Below, piece after piece: positions 44,694 through 55,598 of a stretch of 64,000 bases of DNA. The DNA is from Pseudoips prasinana. Lineage: Eukaryota > Arthropoda > Insecta > Lepidoptera > Nolidae. The translations under genes and the position numbers were made by a program. Numbering within the stretch: position 1 is the stretch's first letter; every line of letters starts with the position of its first letter. Location: the NCBI GenBank assembly GCA_951640165.1, contig OX621241.1, forward strand, positions 13,211,001-13,275,000, in the 5' to 3' direction. The notes under the pieces are model-generated. The model did not search any database. It worked only from the letters and a program-made list of their open reading frames with translations, and had not been told where the DNA came from.

Positions 44694-45787
44694 GCTCAAT
44701 CACAGAACATCAGACGGTTACTTACAGACAACTGTTTGGGTGTGAATATTGAGCAGAACTCACCATTAATCAAGTTGACTAAACTTTAAACCAAAAATAC
44801 TATTTGTAGACCAATTTCATTTCATTTTAAACCAAAAATACTATTTGTACATCATTTCACCAATAGAGATCGACTACAATAATATGTATATTTATGACCT
44901 TTTATGTACCTATACCTGTGTTCACAAATTAAGATTGATTGATTGATTAAATCATATATTTCAAGATTTTTATCATTAATGGTATTGTATCGATATGTAC
45001 ATATACATATATGTGTAGGTAAAGTTTGAGGGAAAATATGTTCTAATATTAACTTTTAACTTGATTACTATCATATTGTTTTTATATACAAATCATAACC
45101 AAGATATACTTATTAGTTAGTTTGTCATTCTGTATATACTTACACGACATACATTATTGATTTTCCTCTGTCATTTTTTAATTTCAATTCCAATTTGTGT
45201 AATTATTAAACAAGTCCTCTATATTTATGTATTATTTCAACAAAAATGTTGTATAAAGAGGATAAAATATAAGCAGCGTTTTGGCACAAGGTCAGAAATT
45301 TTCAAAAAGGGCTTTGAAAATTACACTGTTTATATTTAAAAAAATACAAAATTCAAATTCAAATTGGATTGCCATTCAATTTGGATGACAAGTAGAAGTG
45401 AAGCTTTGAACATGACAAACATAGAACTATTATGACATAATCATAAAAAGATGTGATCCAATAAAATAAACTAACGCTGTGTTAACTTTTAACTATTATT
45501 CGCTTTTTTATAACCTTGCTTATAAATATCTCGATTAAACAAATTTTCATCAGATGATACAACCGCATTTTCATCAATTAATTTTTTTTATGATACGTTG
45601 CCATTGAGAATCAGACATAAAAAATACACAAACTTACAACCATTCTTAAAGTTTATATCGCCCACCTTAGTATGCATTCGTATCAATAAAATGCCCTTGT
45701 GATAAAAAATCTTGTCTGTATCATATTTTGAGCGAAATAAAGATTACTTACTTACTCAACCGGATGAGCGGCTCCTACGCACTACGT
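44694..45787. other. No gene seen
   Basis: AT-rich. A GATTGATTGATTGATT repeat at about 44934-44948 follows AAATTAA and may be a worn LINE tail. Nothing else was recognised. Confidence 0.4.
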
Positions 45788-45880
45788 AATCTAATCCCTG
45801 TGTCACGAGGTACTTTATAATAGTTATCCAGCGAGGGACTCGAACCCGTGACACGAAGCGGCGAGGCGACTGTCTTAGCC
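45788..45880 (-). repeat. SINE S3 fragment
   Basis: AATCCCTGTGTCACGAGGTA, GAGGGACTCGAACCCGTGAC and AAGCGGCGAGGCGACTGTCT match S3 at 24711-24900 on the minus strand, with the middle deleted. Confidence 0.6.
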
Positions 45881-45930
45881 GTTTTGTGCAACGAGTACAT
45901 ATGGCGCACATGTGCTCGTTGCACAAAACG
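45880..45930. repeat. Inverted repeat, 21-bp arms, 9-base loop
   Basis: CGTTTTGTGCAACGAGTACA plus T is matched at 20 of 21 positions by the arm at 45910-45930. It lies between an S3 fragment and an S1 SINE. Confidence 0.85.
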
Positions 45931-45952
45931 TCGCTTAAAACGGTGACGGTTG

Positions 45953-46213
45953 ACAGTCACCGTAGCCTAGTTGGTAGTGCTCCTGCCTACGAAGCTGGTG
46001 GTCCTGGGTTCGAGCCCCGGTAAGTGCAAATATTTGTGTGATGAGCACAACTATTTGTTTCTGAGTCATGGATGTTTTCTATGTATTTAAGTATTTATCT
46101 ATCTATATAAGTATGTATATCGTCACCTGGTACCCATAGTACAAGCTTTGCTTACTTTGGGGCTATAGGATGATCTGTGTGACATTGTCCCAATATATTA
46201 TTATTATTATTAC
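45953..46213 (+). repeat. tRNA-derived SINE, family S1, copy 1
   Basis: The head has A box TAGCCTAGTTGGTAGTGC and B box GGTTCGAGCCCC at tRNA spacing. The body includes GTGCAAATATTTGTGTGATG, GAGTCATGGATGTTTTCTAT, GGTACCCATAGTACAAGC and TTTGGGGCTA, with an (ATT)n tail. Full copies also at 57720-57990 and 62638-62880, and a tail fragment at 62511-62609. The head is too altered to fold as a working tRNA and is treated as a SINE promoter. Confidence 0.85.
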
Positions 46214-46769
46214 CCTAGTAATGCGGGGCCCTGTAGCACTAATTAAATTTGTAGTTTTGTAGTTTCTTAGACACCTTGAGCCCTCACTCGACTCTACTGT
46301 CCGGTGAAGCACCGAAAGCCTTCTAGGCTAATTGTAAATGTATGTTAGAAAGGGGGGCTATAAACTATTTTACCTCATAACACTACACTGACTTTAATCC
46401 AATGCGGCACTGTTAATTGTGTGGGTTAACAGGCTCAAAAGGCGGCTCTGGGGAATAGCGACGGGAGTGTGTACTGTGCATTATCTCACTGCCTCTAATT
46501 GGCACGCTCCAGCGGTCTACCGACCTCTGCCGTACACATTGTACTCACTCCCGCAAATTGATTGTAATCTAACAAAGGGACGAGATGATTCAATTAAATA
46601 ATGTCGACAGCCGGCCACCCCAGAATGATACTTCGAAACAAATGCCGACCTTAAATTAGATACACTTCTTAGCTATTACGTGACCTTTGTTTCACATTAT
46701 GGAGCAATAAACAAAGTAAAATAATAAAATAAATATTCTATTTTTATAGCAGATGAGTGTGAGTTGGAA
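46214..46769. other. No gene seen
   Basis: A moderately GC-rich patch near 46270-46580 with a 60-codon frame (46419-46601) shows no domain. It might be a worn repeat, but no second copy is in this window. Confidence 0.35.
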
Positions 46770-47027
46770 TCAAACCCTTTACTCGATGCCATGTGGGTTA
46801 ACCCACGGCCATCTGTTCCCAAACTAAGCAAACCTTTTAGTATGGAAACCGGATAACTGATATACTAGTTTTCTTTGGTAAACACATACTTATATAGATA
46901 ATTACACCCAGACTCAAAACTAACATACTTGTGCACAATTTGCTGTCCTGGGTGGAAATCGAACCTACGACCTGGGCTTGAAATGCAAGTATCTACCAAC
47001 CACGCCAACCGGTCAAGTCATTTGAAG
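46770..47027 (-). repeat. tRNA-derived SINE, family S2
   Basis: On the minus strand: head GGTTGGCGTGGTTGGTAGAT, B box GGTTCGATTTCC, then ACACAAGTATGTTAG and AGTCTGGGTGTAATTATCTA and the GTTTCCATACTAAAAGG body. Order and length match 11490-11770, but the ATT tail is missing. Confidence 0.65.
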
Positions 47028-47339
47028 CTTCATAAGCGCTACGCTATAAAAATCAAAACTTACCCGACTCAGACGGCTGGTATGCCAGATAACGCTCTTG
47101 GCTATTATCTCAAAAACTATGCAAAATCATAGAACATACATGGGGGTGATTCGGATACTCCTCATCATAAAGTATCTGAATTTTGCGTTTGAACGTCAAC
47201 TCCTCGGCCACCCTGTATGTGTATAAAACGTTTGCTTAGAAGTACGAGTATACACTTCTAATAGATTTGAGATAAATTTTTTTTTTCGCCCTCTTTGGGT
47301 AGGCTAAGATCTGTGACCATACCGCTTCGTCTTCAGTTG

Positions 47340-47650
47340 TAATATTTATATTTCAAAGTCAGTCAGTCATGTCCGTCACATCCGTCACAGTCAAGTCATA
47401 GTCCTACCCCAGTAAAGCAGTGGAGACTTTACCAGAGGCTTCTATGGAGTTTTGGTTTCAACACGGAAAATCACAATTCAAGGCAATATCGCACTTTCCT
47501 CCACTTGTGTACGTTGTCGAAGATGTTATGTCTAAAGATCCACCATATTTACAGATAAAAACTCGAGGTTACACCAGTTTTTAAAATAAAACATAGCCCC
47601 TATGCGTCCCTTTCCGCGTTGGCGCCAAAACTCTCCGATTTGAGATTAAT
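47340..47650 (+). repeat. Dispersed repeat, partner of 465-735
   Basis: Plus-strand copy with ACACGGAAAATCACAATTCA, CACTTTCCTCCACTTGTGTA, TACACCAGTTTTTA and GGCGCCAAAACTC in order. It begins near a run of GTCAGTCAGTCATGTCC. Non-coding. Confidence 0.6.
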
Positions 47651-47988
47651 TGAATCGAACAAATGAGCCCCAAAATAAGGTTAGAAACGCCACATCCACA
47701 CCGTACAGATAATTTAATCACTATGCGCTTCACATTCATTTCAATTAATCTCTTTATAAAACTGAGCAAAAATTACTGAAATTGTTTGTACAAATAAGTT
47801 GTATTTTTGAGCGCAAAGGATTTAAAGTTTAAATCCCTTATTAAATAACTTCTGAGCTTTGAAGCATAATTCAAACATGTGTTGGAGTTGTAAGCTTTTT
47901 ATTTCTAAATATCTGAATATTGTAATGTAGGTAGCCTATATTCAAATCACACGCCTGGAATAAGTTTAGGGTTTAAAGAGTTAAATTA
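47651..47988. other. No gene seen
   Basis: AT-rich non-coding sequence. Confidence 0.4.
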
Positions 47989-48130
47989 GTACAGAAGCCA
48001 GCACATCAAGCTACCCCAATCTGTCAAATTTCCGCTATTGAAAGTGAACCTTATACTTATGTGATTAAGGTTGAAAATCTATAAAAGAAATTTGACAGCG
48101 TGGGGTAGCTGGACGTACTGGCGTCTGTAC
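47989..48130. mobile_element. MITE family E, complete (142 bp)
   Basis: Terminal inverted repeats of about 40 bases begin GTACAGAAGCCAGCACATCA and, at the other end reversed, GTACAGACGCCAGTACGTCC. Both continue AGCTACCCC and TGTCAAATTTC. The central part is a short loop. It is a non-autonomous fold-back MITE related to 35326-35446. Confidence 0.75.
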
Positions 48131-49436
48131 AATCATATATTTTATAATTGGAATATATTTTTCTAGATATTTAGAATTCGGGAATACCTTTAAAATGGCC
48201 AGTTGCCACACTCATTTTTAAAAAAAGGAATTATTTTGTAACTAAAAGCATAAAGCGAAATTCACCTATTATTGCTCGGAGAAATTACAAGCTTGTTATT
48301 GCTCGGAGTATTATTGTCTCATTTCAGAATAGTATTAATTCGATCGTGTGTTCCGTCATATGAGAGATACACCGAACAAGTGCATATCGAAGTAGTGTTA
48401 TGCGAAGGTGTGTTGTCGAAGTATGTTCTGCCTGATTTGTGCTAGTCGAATATATATTCTATTGAAGCAATCAGTAGCCGAACTATAGTTTTTTCGAAAT
48501 TGGGATCGCGTCGAAATTCAATAAGGCACTCATTATACCCATATTTTGAATTATAGTACGTTGGATTAGAACGTAAGGCGTATATAGAATTGGGCCATGT
48601 TTGTTTTGGATTTTCTTTCATATGCTTTACTGGAAGTAATACTAACAAAACACCTAAAGTTGATTTGTTCGTCTGTCTGTCACACCGATATAAATGTATA
48701 CCTAGGTAATTATAATTTAAATCGGGACCATTCCCTATCAAACGAATCGAATACTTTGAAAATCTGTCTCACAATCAAAATTCACAAATAACGAGCACAC
48801 TAAAATACAGTTAGATTACCTCCTTCTTTGAAAGTCGGTTGGAATTCCTAATTTGTACACTCTCATTAGGCTTTTATTTTTCATACTGCGTTGTTTTCAA
48901 CTTATAATTAAAAATGATAAAAAAATATCTTACGCCTCGTCTTCAAACTTTGTAAAGCAAAACATAATTACAGTTCATGTTTTATACATAATATTACAGG
49001 AGGACAGGAAATAAAACGCTGTTACTAACTAGAACAATTTTTTTAGAAAATATTAAATTTGTTGGAAAATAATCTTACTTAGTATGCGGCCCTTCATTTA
49101 ACAATCCAGGGCAGACAAAAGATCCGATATTCATTTCTAATATTATTATCCAACAATTAAACGGCTCCAATCACTATACCTAAACCGATTTAGGGCAATG
49201 GTGTCAACTCATTCAGTAAGCGCCTTCCAAATGCTCAATAATATAAACTAAGACGTTTTAATCAATGGTAAATTAAGGAATAAAATAATGAATTCTATTG
49301 ATTAAAAAACAACCGTTTTATAAATGTAGATCTTCCACTTCTTAACACTCATTGTGCCTCACTCGCCGGATATTCGCTTTTGGAATAGCTTCTTAAAATT
49401 TAAAATATTCAGGTTCACAACCCACTGCCACCCAAT
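48131..49436. other. No gene seen
   Basis: Short repeats of ATTGCTCGGAG (about 48271 and 48298) and loose TATCGAA phrases occur. No supported gene or element. Confidence 0.4.
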
Positions 49437-49612
49437 GGGTTGTAAATTTTTCTTTTTAAGTAAGCCCATAGGAATAAATCAGCAGGGCCTTTATCGAGGT
49501 TCCAGTTACTAGTAGTCTCCTCGGAGGCTCCGACTATCTCAGGGGATAAATCCTGAATAGCAACCAAAAGTTTAACATGAAAAGTGGTCCCAGCTTGCTG
49601 GAAAATGTGTTG
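49437..49612 (-). pseudogene. Transposase relic, IS630/Tc1-mariner-like
   Basis: One minus-strand frame without stops reads QHIFQQAGTTFHVKLLVAIQ and, about 30 residues on, NWNLDKGPADLFLWAYLKRK. This follows the pattern FQQDGAPxH ... NWPPRSxDLxPxDFFLWGxLK of an insect DDE_3-type transposase (family knowledge). Catalytic Asp in QQDG is now Ala and the PPRSPDL block has decayed to NLDKGPA, so it is long dead. The upstream part (49613-49800) could not be aligned by eye. Confidence 0.5.
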
Positions 49613-51826
49613 CTGCGGTTGTTAATCTGGTTTTGCATTTCTGTAGCTAGAAAAATCCAGGTCATATGGCAAATGTCGATAAGAATTAATGGTTTACGTC
49701 ATCCTTTTAACCATCCACAAAAAGTATCAATATTTCCATGACTTGGCATCCCAAACGAAAACGGCGGCTGCTCTGGCGGATCATCAACTGAAGTGATAAT
49801 GCATCGACAAATTTCGATATTAATAGTTGAATTTTAATGTAATTGTAACGAATCAAAACTTTTTTAAGTCCCAAGGCCCAAAGATACCCAAGACAGATTT
49901 TTGTATTTTTATTATTAAATCTCATGACGGATTGAAAACATGTGAAGTAGGTTATTTGCTAAATCTCCTACAGCTATTTAGTTGGTTGTTAACACAGAAG
50001 TTAATTCTCCTGGACAATTTTCACCCTCGGTGGGTATCCTCAACAAAAATTAGCTATGTACACAATATATAAGTCGTAAAATAAATAGTAGACATAACTT
50101 AAGGAGCTGGGATTGCTAATTACCCTAAACAGCATGTAAAACATCAATATGCAAAATACACAAACATGAGATTACCTTAGGTACTATACACAAATGGATA
50201 TAGAAGGATAGTTTTTATTTCAAGTTTTACCAGCTGGAGCTCTTTATTTGGTTCTGTTTCATGGATAGGTTGTGGTCCTTACCTCCACTGTTTATTTTAC
50301 TCTATACTTAACCATGAGCCGACAACTCGATATTGTCGATGAAAAACTGGCGCAAGCGGACAGGCTTAACTCGTGATCCGCCACCTTTAGACTTTCTTTT
50401 TTGTGACTATAATTTTGTAACGACTATTTCGTTTTAACACAATACTTAATCACAAACGCGAAACTAGAGCGGGTGAGAACAGCCATGCTACCATTAACTA
50501 TTAATGTGTCGATTTAAACTATTTCCAGATTAACATACCTAACCTCCCTTCATAATGGAAGTAATATAATTATGTTACGTAACTACGCCAAGTCGGGATT
50601 GCCCCTCACACGCTTTCACACCTCTCAACTCGCGTGGAAGTGTTTTAACACCCTAGTTGCTCCAATTAGCTCTTGTTGGCAAATATAAAGTAATTGGTTT
50701 TGTATTTAACCGACTACATAATAAATCTTACTCGCTTTTTATTTAAGCAATTAAAATGAAAGACGAACAGTGAGAAAATGGTAAATAGGCCTAAAAAATA
50801 AATGAAAAATATTTTGCTTTCAGCAGCAACGCCAGCTTGAGTTGATGTTTTTTCAAAGCGTTTGAGTCGTTCGTAATTAAGTTGTAAAGTGATTTTCTTT
50901 TTCGTATGATTGGAAGTGAAAACCAAAAGGGTAGGTTGATTTCACGTCAGTTCTAAGAAAGACTACACAGGGCAATATTAACTGGTAACCAACATTGGAT
51001 AAAAGCTACCGCTAAAGATATTATTAAATCACAGATATTTTAGGTGGATTTGGACGTGATGGACTCTTTTTCATGACCACATTTCATTCGCTCGGGATGA
51101 TTCTGAAAAAAATATACTATCTTTCTAAAAAAAAAGGATTTTAAAAAGAAGTTCGTCTAAGTCCAAATTTTAATCGTCATATTATTCCAAGAGGTTAAGG
51201 TAAATTATGGGACCACAACAATTTTTATGTGGTATTTTGAAATACACAATGCTCTTTCTAAGTATCTAGGCATTCAAGAACAATATTTTGAATAAGAAAT
51301 TGATGTTACCTATATGGCGATTTTGCATCATTCGATATGTTAATACTTGTCGATTATGCTCTTAGGTGGGAATTAGTATCTAGATACAGCAGTAATAGTC
51401 ACACTTAGACTATAAAACGGCCTTTGTAATTAAGAAACTGCCAAGATATAGTGTGTCAGACAAAGTGTTTTTACCAACATAGTATTAATTGTACAATATG
51501 TAATTTCATAGAACTTGTATCTTACCTACTGAACGCTTGTTTTATTTAGATCTGCTTGTGTGGTTTTATTACTTTCCACTAACTGCGCTCCAAAGTGCTA
51601 CTCGCGACAAAGCAAGATTTTTGTAGTCTATTTGTTAATTCAGGGTATAAATAATCTCATTTCAATTTTAATGTTAGTAAGAAACAGATATGTTCCTACC
51701 TAGAAAAGACTTTTCGGTGGCAACACCGCGAGAACACGAGAATTAACTTTATTTGACTATATACTAGGGAACGGACAACTTTTCAAAAACTGTTTAAGAT
51801 AAACCACAATGTATGAACCCAAGTAA
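49613..51826. other. No gene seen
   Basis: Several frames of 60-81 codons, none with a domain. No repeat family recognised. Confidence 0.4.
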
Positions 51827-51868
51827 AATAGCAGCGTTTTACCTGAAATAAAACGCATATTAAATTAC

Positions 51869-52035
51869 TTACCTCCTTGAAACCTTTCTATAACGAGAAA
51901 GCATTTCCGTATCCGTCGAATTATTTACAATTTCATTCCTTTTTACCAATATATATCCGGTCCAGTGGCGCCACCTGGCGGCGATGCGGCTTTTTAGTTT
52001 CGTAAAATAAGCAGCGCCATTTTGTAGTCATTGGC
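51869..52035. repeat. DIRS inverted terminal repeat, left
   Basis: 167 bases from TTACCTCCTTGAAACC to GTAGTCATTGGC, reverse-complementary to 57068-57234 with no mismatch seen. It includes CAGTGGCGCCACCTGGCGGC, itself a near palindrome. Identical ends indicate a recent insertion. Confidence 0.95.
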
Positions 52036-52068
52036 TTTATAATAATAACACCAGGCAGAAATTAAATT

Positions 52069-52166
52069 AAAGGTTTCAAGGAGGTAAGTAATTTAATATG
52101 CGTTTTATTTCAGGTAAAACGCTGCTATTAAATGACGTTACCTCCTTGAAACCTTTCTATAACGAG
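52069..52166. repeat. DIRS internal complementary region
   Basis: 52069-52129 is complementary to 51827-51887 (61 bases) and 52127-52166 to 57206-57245 (40 bases). The two blocks overlap by ATT (52127-52129), the reverse complement of the AAT at both element borders. In the DIRS model this region templates completion of the ends and joining of a circular DNA intermediate. Confidence 0.95.
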
Positions 52167-52413
52167 ATCTGTTTGTTATCGCCTGGTGACGCCACTTGGA
52201 ACTTTAAGAACGCCAATGTGATAAGGATTTTAATAATAAAATTACAATTAACTCGTATTCTTATGCTTTATTATTACATATAATCTTTCATATATACATG
52301 TAATTCTTTGTGATGTTAAATCATTACCAATTTTACAATTATCAATAATGTAAGAATAATAACAACTTCAAAAAGTTAATTAGAATGTAACACATAAGAT
52401 ATCTTAGAGAAGA

Positions 52414-53367
52414 TTAACTAAGCGGATTGAAGCATATCGTTATATTTTGTGAATCAGAACATTTAATCACTTCGCGTTTATAAAATTTTTGGAACGTATT
52501 TGCTGATCGCCAATTTCCACGGGCTAATATGTCATCGATGGAATGATTTTCTATCCAACTTTTGGATGCTACGGCTGATCTGACACTACCCGGAGGGGCA
52601 ATTATGCTTGCATCTTTAAATAAAGTTTTTACCCATCCCGCAATGATTGAACGGGATGCTGGTTTAGGCAGACCTCTTAACGTAATAAAAAGATTACATG
52701 ATTCTGAAATATTTCGCCTATTTTCCAACAAAACAATTGTTCTTTTTATCCAGTATACAGGATCAAGATTATGGTTAGTTGCGTTTGACAGCAGTTTCCA
52801 ACCAGATTGTCTGTGAGTGCTACTGTCAGTTTTTGATCCAAATTCAGGCCAAAAAATTATATTATCATCCAATATAATACAATGATCAGGATCTACTCTT
52901 AGTAAAGTTAAGTCGTGGATACGACGACCCGAACATAGTAGTAATAATATTGCCGCATGTCGTGATGTTTGAAATATATTATTATTATCTATAGTACAAT
53001 TGCTTAAAAAGGCGGAAAGTTTACTAACGTCCCATATGGGCGGCTTAGAGTTCTTTGGATTTTGGAGAGCGATCGATTTCAGAATATGTTTTACAAGAAC
53101 GTGAGAGCTTATTTTACTTGACCCTTCTACATTACACAACGTAGATACAACAGACTTATGAAGAAGTATTGTATTGTAGGATAATTTATTGATTAAATAC
53201 AAATCTGATAAGAATCGAGCTAGTTGGGAGCCTGTAGGGTTTGACGAATCGACGTCATTAGCCTGTGACCATAATGTCCATCGCTTCCAGGCTATCTCGT
53301 AAGTTTTTAATGTTGACTTACGCCAAAAACTTCTCAGTAAGGACAGCTGTTCCGTATTCCATTTTTT
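52414..53367 (-). pseudogene. Tyrosine recombinase of DIRS element (after in-frame TGA)
   Basis: Same frame as the RT-RNase H ORF and open from just after its TGA (53368-53370) to 52414, about 317 codons. The first part reads KKWNTEQLSLLRSFW and then STLKTYEIAWKRW, the usual N-terminal DNA-binding region. There is no ATG near the start; the first listed codon at 53202 is TTG. Counting from 53202, catalytic features are the first Arg in CSGRRIHDL (93-94), the second Arg in PGSVRSAVAS (208, with the box-II His replaced as is common in DIRS), GNWRS (229-233), and the nucleophile Tyr241 in FQKFYKR. It integrates the circular DNA. Translation would require passing the TGA. Confidence 0.85.
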
Positions 53368-55522
53368 TCACCGCCTCAGACCACCCCCACATTTCCAAAC
53401 TTCTAGAATTATGTTCTCGACTGCTGGAGGCGGGCGCCCCGTTGATGTGTCGACTAGATGTTTGTTTAGATTTGTCAGAGTTAGGGGTGCTGCAAGTGCT
53501 CGGGCTCTGAGATCTGCGCGCCAAAAGACCCTCCTCCACCGAGGAACTACTAGTAAGTATGTGCCTGTCGACCGGTTTAGGTGAGACAGAACTTTGGGAA
53601 TTAAGAACGGTGGTGGGAACACCCACGCCAGTGGGTAGTTCCATGGAACACTGAATGCGTCTCGGAATAGGGCCTGTCGGTCTTTCAGATCTCGTGACAC
53701 ATAATTGTTCACTACATGAGCGTTTTCCGAGGCAAATAGGTCTATCATCGGAGTGCCCCATTTGGCGAACACTTTTTGCACGCCGGCAGGTAGAAGATGC
53801 CATTCTGGGACTTTTTGGCGACGTGACAGATGGTCGGCATGTATGTTGTACCTCCCTGGGATGTACTGTATGTCGAAATGTACTTGATGCTGGTCTAATA
53901 ATTCTAAAATTTTGTATGTTATTTCCGATAGGGGTACTGATTTTGTTCCGCCTTCTTTTTGAAGATAAGCGACAGCAGTGTTGTTGTCGCATTGAATTAG
54001 TACTGAACTGTGACAGAGTAGGTGAATTTGACTCTGAAGGGCATATAATATGGCCAGCATCTCTTTCTGATTGCAGTGCAGCGCTTGTTCCTTTTGTGAC
54101 CAAGTCCCTGCGAGAGCTAAATCGTTCAGCTGTGCACCCCAAGCTATATCCGACGCATCGGTTACTAGGAAGTTCACCGGATGGGGATAATGTAAAGGTT
54201 TTGACGACCGGCAATTGAGGGACCACCAAATTAGCTCCTCTAGGACATTTTTTGGTAGAGCATAACGTTTTAGCGATTGTTTTGGTAGAGAGTTCATGAA
54301 CTTTAACAACTGCCGGTGATAGAGTCGACCTCGTGGAACGACAAAACTGGCAAAATTCAGGAGGCCTACTAGACTTTGTAACTCGTTTATCGTTGCTTGT
54401 TTTTGAATTAGTAGTACATTCACCTTCCTGAGAATTACAGCGACCTTGTCGTCTGGGAGGGATTTGAGATTTTCCCATGGTCGCCAGAGAATGCCTAAAT
54501 ATGTTAGGCTCCTTTGAGGTCTTAATACAGATTTTTCGAAATTTATTTCCCAGCCTAATCTCTGTAGTATTTGTATTGCGAGTTTCACCTGAACTTTTAA
54601 TATGTGAGCATCTTGATGCACGATTAAGAAATCGTCCAAGTATATTATGACCCTTAGGTTCCATTTTTCTCTTAATATTTGGGCAATCCAATTTGTCAGT
54701 ATGGAAAACGTTTTCGGGGCAGTAGATAGCCCGAACGGTAGGCAAGTCATCTCTAGCAATTCTTGATTGTATATTAGACGTAGGAACCGTCTGTGTGACT
54801 TTTGAACTGGTAAATGAAAATATGCTTGTGATAGGTCGACTTTGCACATCCAGTCCTGTGGCTGCAGAAAGTCTGGGACACGATACATATTTATCAAGTG
54901 AAAGGATTCTGTTTTCACGTATTTGTTTAGCGCTTTCAGATTGAATATTGGCCGGGCTGAACCATCCTGTTTTGGCACCAGAAATAGCGGGGATATAAAG
55001 CTTGGTGAAGTACGAGCTGCTTCCAAAACACCTTGCTTTTTCATTTTTTTGATAATCATTGACATTACCTGTGAGGCAGGTGTGTGAAGAGGACCTTTGT
55101 TTACATTTGGGTAAACTAGTGGAGGCTTTTGGGTGAAGGGTACGCGATACCCATGAATCAAATTTAAGATTATTTCTGGTGCACCCATTTCCCTCCATTG
55201 CAACTGGTGTTGTGCTAATTGGCCTGACAAGACTGGAAGACAAATTGTATCCACCCCGCGAGGGTGGGTTGGTAAAGGCATATGGTGGCATATGCGTAGC
55301 TTCATAGTAGCTATTGTACTGAGTTCCACGCGATGGAACTGTTTTGTTAATGCCTGGCCCCCGCGAGGGGCGGCGAGTGGGCAGATTAGACTTTTTGTTA
55401 CAGTCATCTGATTTGGCGGGCCAAAAAGCTTTACGGACCCCACCTGCCTTTTCTAATGCCGTGGTAAAAGGTTCAGAATCAAATAAGTGAGATATGGAGG
55501 GGGGTATTTTATTTACATACAT
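53318..55522 (-). other. Long same-strand overlapping frame continuing gag across the RT ORF
   Basis: 734 codons are open in the frame one base off the RT. The first 115 or so codons (KIPPSISHLFDSEPF, PTRRPSRGPG, AFTNPPSRGG) are the C-terminal part of gag, separated from 55584-56504 by the RTE-tail insertion. Without that insertion gag and this frame form one ORF of about 1030 codons. The later 620 codons, rich in Ser, Thr, Arg, Lys and Pro, have no recognisable domain and overlap the whole RT-RNase H. Whether they are translated is unknown. Confidence 0.6.
53368..55443 (-). CDS. DIRS reverse transcriptase-RNase H
   Basis: 691 codons. The reverse transcriptase spans about 100-330: LFLVPKQDGSARPIFNLKALN, KVDLSQAYFH with Asp203, LPFGLSTAPKTF, and YLDD (268-271). 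RNase H follows at about 425-545: VTDAS with Asp429, NQKEMLAI with Glu461, CDNNTAV with Asp486, and HADHLSR with Asp537. A conserved DIRS extension (about 560-645) has GTPMIDLFASENAHV and the FPPPFLIPKVL segment, which some authors relate to a methyltransferase-like domain. The ORF ends with TGA at 53368. No frameshift or missing catalytic residue. Its N-terminal part overlaps the gag frame. The true start is unclear; residues before about 90 have little similarity. Confidence 0.9.
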   Translation of the reverse strand: MGSVKLFGPPNQMTVTKSLICPLAAPRGGQALTKQFHRVELSTIATMKLRICHHMPLPTHPRGVDTICLPVLSGQLAQHQLQWREMGAPEIILNLIHGYRVPFTQKPPLVYPNVNKGPLHTPASQVMSMIIKKMKKQGVLEAARTSPSFISPLFLVPKQDGSARPIFNLKALNKYVKTESFHLINMYRVPDFLQPQDWMCKVDLSQAYFHLPVQKSHRRFLRLIYNQELLEMTCLPFGLSTAPKTFSILTNWIAQILREKWNLRVIIYLDDFLIVHQDAHILKVQVKLAIQILQRLGWEINFEKSVLRPQRSLTYLGILWRPWENLKSLPDDKVAVILRKVNVLLIQKQATINELQSLVGLLNFASFVVPRGRLYHRQLLKFMNSLPKQSLKRYALPKNVLEELIWWSLNCRSSKPLHYPHPVNFLVTDASDIAWGAQLNDLALAGTWSQKEQALHCNQKEMLAILYALQSQIHLLCHSSVLIQCDNNTAVAYLQKEGGTKSVPLSEITYKILELLDQHQVHFDIQYIPGRYNIHADHLSRRQKVPEWHLLPAGVQKVFAKWGTPMIDLFASENAHVVNNYVSRDLKDRQALFRDAFSVPWNYPLAWVFPPPFLIPKVLSHLNRSTGTYLLVVPRWRRVFWRADLRARALAAPLTLTNLNKHLVDTSTGRPPPAVENIILEVWKCGGGLRR

Positions 55523-55598
55523 ACATACATAGACTCACGCCTGTTTCCCAGAGGGGTAGGCAGAGACAACGGATTTCCATTTGTCACGATCTTTGCGA
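55515..55598 (-). repeat. RTE-like LINE 3' tail inserted in DIRS gag
   Basis: 84 bases, minus strand, encoding RDKWKSVVSAYPSGKQA then stop, followed by GTCTATGTATGTATGTATGT. This is a typical lepidopteran RTE 3' end with an ATGT-type tail. It is flanked by the 10-base direct repeat TATTTTATTT (55505-55514 and 55599-55608). The insertion adds 94 bases in total and shifts the gag frame. Confidence 0.9.

Noticed and set aside
45953..46025. tRNA gene (good A and B boxes)
   Set aside because: The same head with the same unrelated body and ATT tail recurs at 57.7 and 62.6 kb, so it is a SINE promoter. The heads at 11.5, 24.8 and 57.4 kb were treated likewise.
52081..52120. Mini-intron (GTAAGT ... 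TTTATTTCAG) in the DIRS 3' region
   Set aside because: Too short for an insect intron, and the same bases are required by complementarity to the left end.
53655..54218. 187-codon plus-strand frame in the DIRS element
   Set aside because: Antisense to the RT-RNase H ORF, with no domain.
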